Shown here: piece after piece, positions 35,102 through 45,854 of the stretch
Layout of the letters: each line of letters begins with the position of its first letter
How positions within the stretch are numbered: the stretch's first letter is position 1
Origin: Arthrobacter sp. zg-Y844
Lineage (GTDB): Bacteria > Actinomycetota > Actinomycetes > Actinomycetales > Micrococcaceae
DNA: 64,000 nucleotides
Direction: 5' to 3'
NCBI RefSeq assembly: GCF_024385465.1
Contig: NZ_JANFLS010000002.1
Location: 1 to 64,000, forward strand
Position numbers and translations under genes: made by a program
The notes under the pieces: generated by a model
The model's input: the letters and a program-made list of their open reading frames with translations, nothing else
Database searches by the model: none
Told to the model about the DNA's origin: nothing

Positions 35102-35172
35102 AATGCCTGCCTTGTCTGCTGCTGAACCTATCGCGCTGGCGGCCGCCGTGAAGCCTGCATCCACGCCCTAAA

Positions 35173-35254
35173 ATCATATGACTCTTCTAGAAGCCTACTG
35201 ACCGGCCCCGCGATTCCGCAGGCAAAAGCCGGATTACGCTCTCCGAGTAGAGCG
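35173..35254. promoter_or_regulatory. Divergent oleA/smc control region with inverted repeats
   Basis: On the minus strand TATGAT (35173-35178) is a good -10 box for oleA. A perfect palindrome CTTCTAGAAG (35184-35193) lies just upstream of it, and a CGCTCT/AGAGCG inverted repeat sits at 35237-35254. Either could bind a regulator of the ole operon. No matching regulator gene is adjacent. Confidence 0.4.
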
Positions 35255-35315
35255 GAATTTTGACGCTAACCGCGTAGATTTAAGGAATCAACCCCGGCAG
35301 GAGAGATTAACCCCC

Positions 35316-38300
35316 GTGCATCTGAAGACCCTGACCATGCGAGGATTCAAGTCCTTTGCATCGGCCACCACCTTTGAGTTCGAACCCGGTGTGACGGCGG
35401 TGGTTGGCCCCAATGGGTCCGGGAAGTCCAATGTGGTGGATGCCCTGGCATGGGTGATGGGCGAACAGGGCGCCAAAACCCTGCGCGGCGGAAAGATGGA
35501 AGACGTGATCTTCGCGGGTACGTCCGGCGCTTCCGGCCGTGCACCGCTGGGCAGAGCCCAGGTATCGCTGACCATCGACAACGCCGACGGCGCCCTGCCG
35601 ATCGAATACTCCGAAGTCACCATTTCGCGCACGCTCTTCCGCACCGGCGGATCCGAGTACGCCATCAACGGCAGCCCCTGCCGCCTGCTCGACATCCAGG
35701 AACTGCTCTCGGACTCCGGCCTGGGCCGTGAGATGCATGTCATAGTCGGGCAGGGGCAGCTGGACAAGGTGCTGCACGCTTCAGCGGAGGAACGCCGGGG
35801 CTTTATCGAGGAAGCCGCCGGCATCCTCAAGCACCGGCGGCGCAAGGAAAAAACCCTGCGCAAGCTGGACGCCATGGCCGCGAACCTCGCCCGCGTCACC
35901 GACCTCACTGCCGAACTGCGGCGCCAGCTCGGACCGCTGGGCAAGCAGGCCGCCGTCGCCCGCCGGGCCAAGACGGTGCAGCAGGATGTCCGGGACGCCC
36001 GTTCACGGCTGCTGGCCGATGACCTGGCCACCCTGAAGGCTGCCTACGAGAAGGACGCCGCGGATGAATCGGCCCTGAAGGCACGCCGCACGGTAGTGGA
36101 GGCTGCGGTGGAAGAGGGCCGGAAGCGGCAGGCCGAACTCGAGGCGCTGGCTGCGCAGGCCGCACCGAAGCTCAACGCCGCACGGGACACCTGGTACGAA
36201 CTGTCCTCCCTGCAGGAACGGTTCCGTTCCCTTGCCGCGCTCGCGGCCGAGCGTGCCCGGCTGCTGGGGGCAGCGGAACCGGCGGCCGGCAGCGGCCGGG
36301 ACCCGGAACAGCTGCAGGCCTCTGCGGACCGGGTCCGCGCTGAAGCCGCGGCCCTGGACACCGAAATCGAGGACCGGCGGGCACGGCTGGAGGACGCCGT
36401 GGAGATCCGCGAGGCGGCCGAAGAGGAAGCGGCTGCGGAGGAAAAGCGGTATGCCGGGCTGCTCCGGGCCGCGGCGGACCGGCGCGAGGGCCTGGCCCGG
36501 CTGACCGGCTCGGTGGAAGCCGCCCGTTCGAGGGTGGCCTCGGCGCAGTCCGAAGCGGGCCGGCTGCGGGCCTCGATCACCGCTGCCGAGGAACGCCGTA
36601 CCCGCGCCCGCGAAGAGTTCGAGCAGCTGGAAGGGTCCGCTGCCGGAGCCGAGGCAGGCGAAGCGGACCTGGACGCCGAGTATGAAGAAGCGCAGGCAGC
36701 CCTCGAAGCGGCCGAGCAGGAACTCCGGCAGCTGCAGCAGGCCGAGCGGGAAGCAGTCCGCGAAACCGAGAACCTCGCCGCCCGTCGTGAGGCCCTCGCC
36801 GTCGGCCTGGACCGGCGCGACGGCAGCGCCTCCCTGCGCGGGGCCGGGGTGGACGGCGTGCTGGAACCGCTGGCGGAATTGGTCAGCGTCAAGCCGGGCT
36901 GTGAACGGACAGTGGCGGCAGCATTGGGATCCGCAGCGGACGCCCTGGCCGCCGCGGACCTCGACGCCGCAGCCCGGGCCCTGCAGCACCTGAAGGACAC
37001 GGGGGAGGGGCAGGTGGAACTGCTGCTGGGCGGGGCACCGACCCGGGCCGCTGAGCTGCCCGCGGACCTTCCGGCCGGCGCGGTGCCCGTGCTGTCCCTG
37101 CTGAGCGCCGATGCCAAGGTGCAGGAAGCCCTGAACGCACTGCTGGGCAACGCCGTGGCAGTCCCCGACCTGGCCTCGGCCGTGAGCCTGGTGGCCGCCT
37201 CGCCCGGTGCCGTCGCGGTGACGCCCGACGGGGATGTGCTGAGCGCCTTCAGCGCCCGGGGCGGGTCCGCCTCGGCCCCGGGGCTGCTGGAAATCTCCGC
37301 CGCGGTGGAGGAAACGGATGCCCGCCTGGCAGCGGCACGCGCCCGGGCGGAGGAAGCCGGTGCCGGCATCGGCGCAGCGGCCGCGCGGGTCGAGGCGTGC
37401 CGGCTGCGGGCGGACACGGCACTCGCGGCCCTGCACGAGTCCGATGCTCGGCTGGCTGCGGTAGCTGAACGGCTCGGCACTCTGGGTTCCGCCCTGCGCG
37501 CCGCCTCGGGGGAGGCTGAGCGGCTCTCGTCCCTGGTGGCGGCGGCAGAAGCCAACGTGGTGGCGGAAGAAGCGAAACTGGCGGCCGTGTCCGAGCGCCT
37601 CGCCGCAGCCGGCGAGGAACACCTGCCCGACGAGGAACCGTCCGCGGACCGGCGGGATGCATTGGCGCTCGCCGCGGCCTCCGCACGGCAGGCGGAAATG
37701 GATGCCCGGCTGGGCCTGCGCTCGGCCGAAGAACAGCTCAAGGCCGTAGCCGGCCGCGCGGAGTCACTGGAACGCGCTGCCCTGGCCGAACGCCGGGCCC
37801 GGGCTGCCGCGGCGGAACGGGCCAGACGCCGCGCCGGACAGCATGCCCGCGCGGTTGCCGTGGGCGCGGCGGCAGAAGCCGTGCTGGCACACCTGCAGGT
37901 TTCCCTGGCACTGGCAGCCGAGGAACGCAGCCGTGCGGAGGAAGCCCGGACCGCACAGGAAACCGAACTGTCCTCCGTCCGCAGCGCCAACAACGACGCC
38001 GCTGCGGAACTGGCACGGCTCACGGACTCCGTCCACCGCGACGAGCTGGTCCGTGCACAGCAGCGGCTGCGCATCGAGACCCTCGAAGCCCGCGCCCTCG
38101 AGGAGCTGGGCATGACCGCCGAGCATCTGGTGGCGAACTTCGGGCCGGACCAGCCGGTTCCGGTGCCCGCCGAGCCGGTCAGCGGCGACAAGTGGGCGGC
38201 ACTGCGCACGCCCGTGGACGAGGACGGCAATCCGCTCCTGGACGGCATCCCGTATGTCCGGGCGGAGCAGGAGAAGCGGCTGAAGCGCGCCGAACGGGAC

Positions 38301-38933
38301 CTAGCGGCGCTCGGAAAGGTCAATCCCCTGGCGCTGGAGGAATTTGCCGCCCTGGAGGAACGCCACCAGTTCCTGTCCACGCAGCTGGAAGACCTCAAAG
38401 CCACCCGGAAGGACCTGCTGGACATCATTGCCGACGTCGACCGCCGCGTGGAAGAGGTCTTCACCGCCGCGTACCGGGACACTGCCGAGCAGTTCAAGCA
38501 TGTCTTCGGCACGCTGTTCCCGGGCGGGGAGGGACGGCTGGTGCTGACCGATCCGGACAACATGCTGACCACCGGAATCGAGGTCCATGCCCGGCCGGCC
38601 GGCAAGAAGATCAAGCGGCTTTCCCTGCTCTCCGGCGGGGAACGCTCACTGACGGCCGTGGCGCTGCTGGTGGCCATCTTCAAGGCCCGGCCCTCGCCGT
38701 TCTACGTGATGGACGAGGTGGAGGCCGCGCTGGATGACACGAACCTCGGCCGGCTGCTCACCATCTTCGAGGAACTGCGGGAGTCCAGCCAGCTGATCGT
38801 CATCACCCACCAGAAGCGCACCATGGAAGTGGCGGACGCGCTCTACGGCGTGACCATGCGCGGCGACGGGGTTTCCACCGTCATCAGCCAGCGGATCGAG
38901 CGCGGGACGGAGCCCGGAGCCGTCCGGAGCTAG
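35316..38933 (+). CDS. smc: Chromosome segregation protein SMC
   Basis: A 1205-residue condensin-type ATPase that compacts and segregates the chromosome with ScpA and ScpB. Walker A GPNGSGKSN is at 31-39, the ABC signature LLSGGERSLTAVALL and Walker B FYVMDEVEAALDD near the C-terminus. Two long coiled-coil arms rich in Ala, Glu and Arg flank a hinge (about 515-660). The GTG start follows AGGAG with a rather long gap. The 3' end overlaps the convergent amidotransferase gene by four bases. Confidence 0.96.
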   Translation: MHLKTLTMRGFKSFASATTFEFEPGVTAVVGPNGSGKSNVVDALAWVMGEQGAKTLRGGKMEDVIFAGTSGASGRAPLGRAQVSLTIDNADGALPIEYSEVTISRTLFRTGGSEYAINGSPCRLLDIQELLSDSGLGREMHVIVGQGQLDKVLHASAEERRGFIEEAAGILKHRRRKEKTLRKLDAMAANLARVTDLTAELRRQLGPLGKQAAVARRAKTVQQDVRDARSRLLADDLATLKAAYEKDAADESALKARRTVVEAAVEEGRKRQAELEALAAQAAPKLNAARDTWYELSSLQERFRSLAALAAERARLLGAAEPAAGSGRDPEQLQASADRVRAEAAALDTEIEDRRARLEDAVEIREAAEEEAAAEEKRYAGLLRAAADRREGLARLTGSVEAARSRVASAQSEAGRLRASITAAEERRTRAREEFEQLEGSAAGAEAGEADLDAEYEEAQAALEAAEQELRQLQQAEREAVRETENLAARREALAVGLDRRDGSASLRGAGVDGVLEPLAELVSVKPGCERTVAAALGSAADALAAADLDAAARALQHLKDTGEGQVELLLGGAPTRAAELPADLPAGAVPVLSLLSADAKVQEALNALLGNAVAVPDLASAVSLVAASPGAVAVTPDGDVLSAFSARGGSASAPGLLEISAAVEETDARLAAARARAEEAGAGIGAAAARVEACRLRADTALAALHESDARLAAVAERLGTLGSALRAASGEAERLSSLVAAAEANVVAEEAKLAAVSERLAAAGEEHLPDEEPSADRRDALALAAASARQAEMDARLGLRSAEEQLKAVAGRAESLERAALAERRARAAAAERARRRAGQHARAVAVGAAAEAVLAHLQVSLALAAEERSRAEEARTAQETELSSVRSANNDAAAELARLTDSVHRDELVRAQQRLRIETLEARALEELGMTAEHLVANFGPDQPVPVPAEPVSGDKWAALRTPVDEDGNPLLDGIPYVRAEQEKRLKRAERDLAALGKVNPLALEEFAALEERHQFLSTQLEDLKATRKDLLDIIADVDRRVEEVFTAAYRDTAEQFKHVFGTLFPGGEGRLVLTDPDNMLTTGIEVHARPAGKKIKRLSLLSGGERSLTAVALLVAIFKARPSPFYVMDEVEAALDDTNLGRLLTIFEELRESSQLIVITHQKRTMEVADALYGVTMRGDGVSTVISQRIERGTEPGAVRS

Positions 38934-39661
38934 GACGCGTAACGGCTCACGAAGTTGCGCAGCACCCGCGGCGGCACGTGCACGGCCGATCCGCGGACGG
39001 CGTCCATCACCGTCTCCGCCTCATCCGGCTCAAAGTAGCCGGCATGCCGGTACACGGAGATCCGCGTCAGCAGCCCGGCCACGTCCAGCTCCGGATGGAA
39101 CTGCGTGGCGTACAGGTTGGACTTCACCCGGAACATCTGCACCGGGCAGGTCGCCGAACCGGCAAGGTTCACCGCATGGGCCGGCAGCTCGGCGACGGCC
39201 TCCTTATGCCCCACGTACGCGGCGAAGGTATCCGGTACGCCTTCCAGCAGCGGGTCGCGTCGGCCTTCGGGCGTCAGCCGTACCTCGACCGGGCCCACCG
39301 GCTCGCCGTACCGGCGGTCCACGGTTGCGCCCTGGTGCCGGCCCAGCGTGCCCACTCCGTAGCAGGCGCCGAAGAACGGAAAGTCGCGGGCCACGACGTC
39401 GTCCAGCAGTTCGGCCATCTCCGACTCCACCCGCAGCTGGACCGGGGACTTGGACTCCTCGGGATCGCTCGAGTTGAACGGGCCGCCGCCCACAATCACG
39501 CCGCTGTAGGAATCCAGGTCCACCGGCGGCAGCGGGCCGGCTTCGAGACGGACCCGGTGCAGCTGCCCCTCGTCGAGCCCGCCGAAGCGCAGGAAAGAGG
39601 CGTACTCCTCGTCGGCGGCGTCATCTTCGGCGCGGGTGGCCAGGAGCAGGAAAGGCTTCAT
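38930..39661 (-). CDS. Class I glutamine amidotransferase-like protein
   Basis: A 243-residue GATase1-fold protein. The nucleophile elbow is FFGACYGVGTLG with the catalytic Cys, and the His/Glu pair is in ATQFHPELD. An oxyanion-type segment VIVGGGPFN precedes it. Stand-alone members of this type resemble GMP-synthase amidotransferase subunits and gamma-glutamyl hydrolases of polyamine or glutamine metabolism. The substrate is not evident. The ATG overlaps the MFS gene stop by four bases, so both are read together. Confidence 0.85.
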   Translation of the reverse strand: MKPFLLLATRAEDDAADEEYASFLRFGGLDEGQLHRVRLEAGPLPPVDLDSYSGVIVGGGPFNSSDPEESKSPVQLRVESEMAELLDDVVARDFPFFGACYGVGTLGRHQGATVDRRYGEPVGPVEVRLTPEGRRDPLLEGVPDTFAAYVGHKEAVAELPAHAVNLAGSATCPVQMFRVKSNLYATQFHPELDVAGLLTRISVYRHAGYFEPDEAETVMDAVRGSAVHVPPRVLRNFVSRYAS

Positions 39662-40887
39662 TCCTCGATGGTAGTGGGGGCCGGGGCCGCTTTCCGGGCA
39701 GGCAGGGTCTCCCGCGCCGTCAGCCAGGCGATGAAGCCCATGGCGGCAATGGCGCCGGTAACGCCGAACGCCCAGGAGTAGCCCAGCGAGTCGGCGAGCA
39801 TGCCGGCGAGGATGGGACCGGCAATGGCACCGGTGTCGCTGGCCATCTGGAAGGTGGCCAGGACCTTTCCGCCGCTGCGCCCGTTGCCGATGATGTCGCC
39901 CACGGCGGCCTGCTGTGCGGGATTGAGCAGGCCGGTGCCCATGCCGGCGATGACGGAGATGATCAGGAACTCCGGCACGCTGGAGCTGAAGCCCATCAAC
40001 GCGGTGGCTGCGGCGTTGACGGCCAGTCCAATAAGGGCCAGGGGCTTGCGGCCCCAGCTGTCGGCCAGCCGGCCGGAGAACGTCAGGACGACGGCGGTAC
40101 CCACTGCGAAGGCGGTCAGGGAAATGCCCGCCACCTCCGGTCCTGCGGACAGCGCCGCGGCAGCGAACAGCGGAACCAGGGCATTCCGCACACCGAACGA
40201 GGACCAGCCGTTGGCGAAGGAGGAAACCAGCGCCGCACGGTACGTCGGATCCCGCAGCGCCTCCGCGACGGTCAGTACGGGCAGTGCGGCGGGCTTGGTG
40301 TCGTCGGGCCCGGCGACCGGCCGGGAGTCCTTCAGCCGGAGGAAGACGACACCGGCGGCCAGCACCAGCGCGGCGGCATAGACAAGGAACGGAACGCGCA
40401 GTCCGAATCCGGCCAGCAGGCCGCCGAGCAGCGGTCCGCCGATATTGCCCAGCAGGAACGAGGAGGCATAGGCGCTGGAAACCCTGCCGCGGATCTCCGG
40501 AGGTGCAAGCCGGATGATGAGCGCCATGGCCGAGATCGTGAACATGGTCGAACCAATGCCGCCCAGGCCGCGGAAGACCAGGAGCTGCCAGTAGCTCTGG
40601 GCAAAGGCGCATGCGGCGGTGGACAGGGCCACGATCAGCAGGCCGGCAATGTAGACCGGGCGCTCGCCGAGCTTTTCCAGCAGCATGCCGCCGGCCGGGG
40701 CAAACACCAGCCGGGTGAACGCGAACGCGCTGACAATGACGGCGGAAGCGGTCACGCCGACGTCGAAACTCTGCGCGAACTGCGGCAACACCGGCGCCAC
40801 CAGGCCAAAGCCAAGGGCGATGACGAAGGCGGCCGCGATGAGGACCTGGATTTCCTGCGGGATTCGGATTCTGGAAGAGCGCACCAT
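39658..40887 (-). CDS. Major facilitator superfamily transporter
   Basis: A 409-residue transporter with about twelve membrane helices in two halves. The loop between helices 2 and 3 reads GMLLEKLGERPVYIAG, a GxLaDrxGrkpv-like motif, and its counterpart in the second half is GRLADSWGRKPLAL. It looks like a drug/H+ antiporter or efflux-type MFS. The substrate is unknown. It is the first gene of a two-gene unit with the amidotransferase, and is divergent from ftsY. Confidence 0.87.
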   Translation of the reverse strand: MVRSSRIRIPQEIQVLIAAAFVIALGFGLVAPVLPQFAQSFDVGVTASAVIVSAFAFTRLVFAPAGGMLLEKLGERPVYIAGLLIVALSTAACAFAQSYWQLLVFRGLGGIGSTMFTISAMALIIRLAPPEIRGRVSSAYASSFLLGNIGGPLLGGLLAGFGLRVPFLVYAAALVLAAGVVFLRLKDSRPVAGPDDTKPAALPVLTVAEALRDPTYRAALVSSFANGWSSFGVRNALVPLFAAAALSAGPEVAGISLTAFAVGTAVVLTFSGRLADSWGRKPLALIGLAVNAAATALMGFSSSVPEFLIISVIAGMGTGLLNPAQQAAVGDIIGNGRSGGKVLATFQMASDTGAIAGPILAGMLADSLGYSWAFGVTGAIAAMGFIAWLTARETLPARKAAPAPTTIEE

Positions 40888-40949
40888 GATAAGGCGATTC
40901 TCTCAGATCCCAGGGGAGGGGATGAGCAGCATGTGAGAAGCTTGGGAGC

Positions 40950-42137
40950 GTGAATGAGACCCTTTCGATAGTGATCTATGTCCTTGTTGCGATCGCCGTT
41001 GTCGGCTTCTCCGCGACACTGCTGGTACGGACCCGGCGTACACCCAAGAGCATGTACCCCACCCGCCGGGACGCCAACGATCCGGTCACGGGAACCGGCG
41101 GCGGCACCGACACCCTGGAGGCACCGCCGGGCGAGACCGACGTCGTCGTCCCGGATGACCTGCGCGACCTGGAGGAAGCCCCTGCCCCGCAGGCGCCGAC
41201 CATCGAAACGCCCGAACCGGTGCAGGGCCGCCTGGCCCGGCTGCGGGCACGGCTGGCGAAATCCAACAACGCGCTGGGCAAGGCGCTGCTGGCACTGCTG
41301 TCCCGGGACACGATCGACGAAGACGTCTGGGACGAGATCGAGGAAACCCTCCTCCTTGCCGATCTGGGCACCGAACCCACCATGGAACTCGTGGACGCGC
41401 TGCGTCAGCGGGTCAAGGTCTCCGGCAGCCAGGATCCGCAGGAAGTCCATGCGATGCTGCGCGAGGAACTGATCAAGCTGGTGGATCCGTCCATGGACCG
41501 TTCCCTGGCAGTGACCCGCCACGCCGAGACCCCCGCCGTCGTCATGGTCGTGGGCGTCAACGGCGTCGGCAAGACCACCACCGTGGGCAAGCTGGCCCGC
41601 GTACTCGTCGCCGAAGACAAGGACGTGCTGCTGGGCGCTGCCGACACCTTCCGTGCCGCCGCCGCCGAACAGCTGGCCACCTGGGGACAGCGCGTAGGCG
41701 TGCCCACCGTGCGGTCCGAGATCGACGGCGCTGACCCCGCCTCCGTGGCGTTCGAAGCGGTCAAGGCCGGCATCGAGGGCGAAGTCGACGTGGTCCTGAT
41801 TGACACCGCCGGACGGCTGCAGAACAAGGTCGGCCTGATGGACGAGCTCGGCAAGGTCAAGCGCGTCATCGAAAAGCAGGCCGCCGTGGACGAGGTCCTG
41901 CTGGTCCTGGATGCCACCACCGGCCAGAACGGACTGACCCAGGCGAAGGTTTTCGCCGAGGTCGTCAACATCTCCGGCATCGTCCTGACCAAGCTGGACG
42001 GCACCGCCAAGGGCGGCATCGTCGTCGCCATCCAGCGGACCCTGGGCGTGCCCGTGAAGCTCGTGGGACTGGGTGAAGGTGCCGACGACCTGGCACCGTT
42101 CGAAGCGGAGAGCTTCGTGGACGCACTGCTGAGCTAG
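40950..42137 (+). CDS. ftsY: Signal recognition particle receptor FtsY
   Basis: A 395-residue SRP receptor GTPase. A single N-terminal membrane helix (about 6-26) is followed by an acidic, Pro-rich linker and then the NG domain. GTPase motifs are GVNGVGKTTTVGKLA (G1), DTFRAAAAEQL, DTAGRLQ (G3) and TKLDGTAKGG (G4). It docks ribosome-SRP complexes at the translocon. It starts with GTG. Ffh, its partner GTPase, is encoded 2 kb downstream with amt-glnK in between. Confidence 0.96.
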   Translation: MNETLSIVIYVLVAIAVVGFSATLLVRTRRTPKSMYPTRRDANDPVTGTGGGTDTLEAPPGETDVVVPDDLRDLEEAPAPQAPTIETPEPVQGRLARLRARLAKSNNALGKALLALLSRDTIDEDVWDEIEETLLLADLGTEPTMELVDALRQRVKVSGSQDPQEVHAMLREELIKLVDPSMDRSLAVTRHAETPAVVMVVGVNGVGKTTTVGKLARVLVAEDKDVLLGAADTFRAAAAEQLATWGQRVGVPTVRSEIDGADPASVAFEAVKAGIEGEVDVVLIDTAGRLQNKVGLMDELGKVKRVIEKQAAVDEVLLVLDATTGQNGLTQAKVFAEVVNISGIVLTKLDGTAKGGIVVAIQRTLGVPVKLVGLGEGADDLAPFEAESFVDALLS

Positions 42138-42153
42138 GCGGCCTCCCGAACCC

Positions 42154-42188
42154 AAAGCCCCGTTTCCCGCAAGGGAGGCGGGGCTTTT
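42154..42188 (+). terminator. Terminator after ftsY
   Basis: AAAGCCCCG (42154-42162) pairs with CGGGGCTTT (42179-42187), and an inner TCCC/GGGA pairing shortens the loop. TTTT follows. It lies 16 bp after the ftsY stop. Confidence 0.9.
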
Positions 42189-42197
42189 GCGTGTCCG

Positions 42198-42266
42198 GAA
42201 ACGTTTCCGAAATGTCGTTGTCACGATCCTTTTACCTCAGCGCCCGGTTTGTAACCTCCCGGCAAC
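42198..42266. promoter_or_regulatory. Predicted GlnR-like boxes upstream of amt
   Basis: GAAAC-n6-GAAAT-n6-GTCAC (42198-42224) and GTAAC-n6-GCAAC (42251-42266) repeat 5-base elements with the exact 11-bp period of actinobacterial GlnR sites (gTnAc-n6-GaAAc). They lie 82-150 bp before the amt start. Control of amt-glnK by a GlnR-type regulator under nitrogen limitation is the expected meaning. Confidence 0.5.
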
Positions 42267-42347
42267 ACCTCCGGGTCCGGACGGAAATCTGGCCCCGGCA
42301 GAGTTCGTTGTGCGGGAGATGCCCGCCATATGTGAAGGGACGTGAAG

Positions 42348-43981
<1,634 letters not shown>

Positions 43982-44003
43982 CGCCCCGGCGCGAAAGGAA
44001 CCT

Positions 44004-44033
44004 ACCGCCCGGCTGGTGCTCCAGCCGGGCGGT
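44004..44033 (+). terminator. Terminator-like hairpin after glnK
   Basis: A perfect 13-bp stem (ACCGCCCGGCTGG, 44004-44016 with 44021-44033) closes a TGCT loop. There is no T-run. It lies 23 bp after the glnK stop and separates it from ffh. Confidence 0.7.
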
Positions 44034-44154
44034 CCGGCGATCCGGCGAAGCCATCCGCCAGGGCAGGAGGGGCGAATAGCGGGAGTGGCTTGGTACCCTT
44101 AACAGCTGGGCCTGCCAAACATGGCGAAGAACTGACGAAAGAAGTGCGCGGCAC

Positions 44155-45738
44155 GTGTTCAATTCACTGTCTGACCGGTTGACTTCAACCTTCAAGAATC
44201 TCCGCGGCAAGGGCCGGCTCACCGAGGCCGACGTCGATGCCACCGTTCGCGAGATCCGCCGCGCCCTGCTGGACGCCGACGTCGCCGTTCCGGTGGTGCG
44301 CGCCTTCACCGCTTCCGTCAAGGAACGCGCCCTCGGCCTGGAGGTTTCGCAGGCGCTGAACCCGGGCCAGCAGGTCGTCAAGATCGTCAACGAGGAGCTC
44401 AAGGGCATCCTCGGCGGCGAGACCCGCCGGCTGCGCCTGGCGAAGAACCCGCCCACGGTCATCATGCTCGCGGGCCTGCAGGGTGCCGGTAAGACCACCC
44501 TCGCCGGCAAGCTCTCCAAGCACCTGAAGTCCCAGGGCCACAGCCCGCTGCTGGTCGCAGCGGACCTGCAGCGACCCAACGCCGTCCGCCAGCTGCAGGT
44601 CAACGGCGAACGCGCCGGCGTCCCCGTCTACGCACCGCACCCCGGTGTTTCCTCCGAGTTCGAGGCAGCCACCGGCGACCCGGTCGCCGTCGCCCGCCAG
44701 GGCATCGAGGAAGCACGCACCAAGCTTTACGACGTCGTCATTGTCGATACCGCCGGCCGCTTGGGCGTGGATGCCGAACTGATGCAGCAGGCCGCGGACA
44801 TCCGCGCCGCGATCAACCCGGACGAAGTCCTGTTCGTCATTGACGCCATGATCGGCCAGGACGCCGTGAACACGGCGCAGGCCTTCAATGAGGGCGTCAA
44901 CTTCACCGGCGTGGTCCTCACCAAGCTCGACGGCGATGCCCGCGGCGGTGCCGCACTGTCCGTGGCGTCGGTGACCGGCAAGCCCATCATGTTCGCCTCC
45001 ACCGGCGAGGGCCTGACCGACTTCGAGGTCTTCCACCCGGACCGCATGGCCAGCCGCATCCTGGACCTCGGCGACGTCCTGACCCTGATCGAGCAGGCCG
45101 AGCAGAGCTGGGACAAGGACGAAGCCAACCGGATGGCGAAGAAGTTCGCCGACCAGGAAGACTTCACCCTCGACGACTTCCTCGCCCAGATGCAGCAGAT
45201 CCGCAAGATGGGCTCCATGAAGAAGATGCTCATGATGATGCCCGGCGCCGCCGGCATGCGTGAGCAGCTGGAGAACTTCGACGAACGCGAAATCGACCGG
45301 GTGGAAGCGATTGTCCGCTCCATGACCCCGCACGAGCGGGTAGCACCCAAGATCATCAACGGATCCCGGCGCGCCCGCATCGCCCGCGGTTCCGGCGTCC
45401 ACGTCTCCGAGGTCAACGGCCTGCTCGAGCGTTTCGTGCAGGCGCAGAAGATGATGAAGAAGATGGCTGCCGGCGGCGGCATTCCGGGCATGCCCGGCAT
45501 GGCAGGACCCGGCGGGTTCGGCGGTGCGCGCAAGAAGCAGCAGGCAGCCAAGGGCAAGAAGAAGGCCAAGTCGGGCAACCCGGCCAAGGCCGCCCAGGAA
45601 CGGGCAGAGGCGGAGGCCCGGCGTGCCGGAGCCCGGCAGGCCCTGCCCACCGGCAGTGCGTTCGGCGGCCAGGAGGCGGACTTCGACCCGTCCTCGCTGA
45701 ACCTGCCCAAGGGCTTCGACAAGTTCCTCGGTAAGTAG
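44155..45738 (+). CDS. ffh: Signal recognition particle protein Ffh
   Basis: A 527-residue SRP54 homologue that binds SRP RNA and signal sequences. The N domain (1-90) is followed by the G domain with GLQGAGKTTLAGKLSKHL (G1), DTAGRLGVD (G3) and TKLDGDARGGAALS (G4). The Met-rich M domain (about 300-430) contains MKKMLMMMPGAAGM and the RNA-binding SRRARIARGSG. A Lys/Ala-rich tail ends the protein. It starts with GTG. It works with FtsY, encoded upstream. Confidence 0.96.
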   Translation: MFNSLSDRLTSTFKNLRGKGRLTEADVDATVREIRRALLDADVAVPVVRAFTASVKERALGLEVSQALNPGQQVVKIVNEELKGILGGETRRLRLAKNPPTVIMLAGLQGAGKTTLAGKLSKHLKSQGHSPLLVAADLQRPNAVRQLQVNGERAGVPVYAPHPGVSSEFEAATGDPVAVARQGIEEARTKLYDVVIVDTAGRLGVDAELMQQAADIRAAINPDEVLFVIDAMIGQDAVNTAQAFNEGVNFTGVVLTKLDGDARGGAALSVASVTGKPIMFASTGEGLTDFEVFHPDRMASRILDLGDVLTLIEQAEQSWDKDEANRMAKKFADQEDFTLDDFLAQMQQIRKMGSMKKMLMMMPGAAGMREQLENFDEREIDRVEAIVRSMTPHERVAPKIINGSRRARIARGSGVHVSEVNGLLERFVQAQKMMKKMAAGGGIPGMPGMAGPGGFGGARKKQQAAKGKKKAKSGNPAKAAQERAEAEARRAGARQALPTGSAFGGQEADFDPSSLNLPKGFDKFLGK

Positions 45739-45756
45739 GGCCTGTACCGCACCCCG

Positions 45757-45792
45757 CACAACGCCGGACTCGGAGTCCGGCGTTGTGTGTTT
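45757..45792 (+). terminator. Terminator after ffh
   Basis: A 14-bp perfect stem (45757-45770 with 45774-45787, CACAACGCCGGACT and complement) has a 3-base CGG loop. A short TGTTT tail follows. It starts 18 bp after the ffh stop. Confidence 0.85.
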
Positions 45793-45854
45793 AATGGCGG
45801 ATGCGCGCCTTCACGGCGCAGCGCCGAAGTTCGGCAGCAGAGGAAGGGACCAGC

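Noticed and set aside
36044-38683. Very long open frame (879 codons) antisense to smc
   Set aside because: It is rich in Ser, Ala and Arg with no domain or start context. It is the usual reverse-frame artefact of GC-rich coiled-coil coding sequence.
45757-45792. SRP (4.5S/6S-like) RNA near ffh
   Set aside because: The only strong structure is a 14-bp terminator stem. No SRP RNA GGAA tetraloop domain is present.
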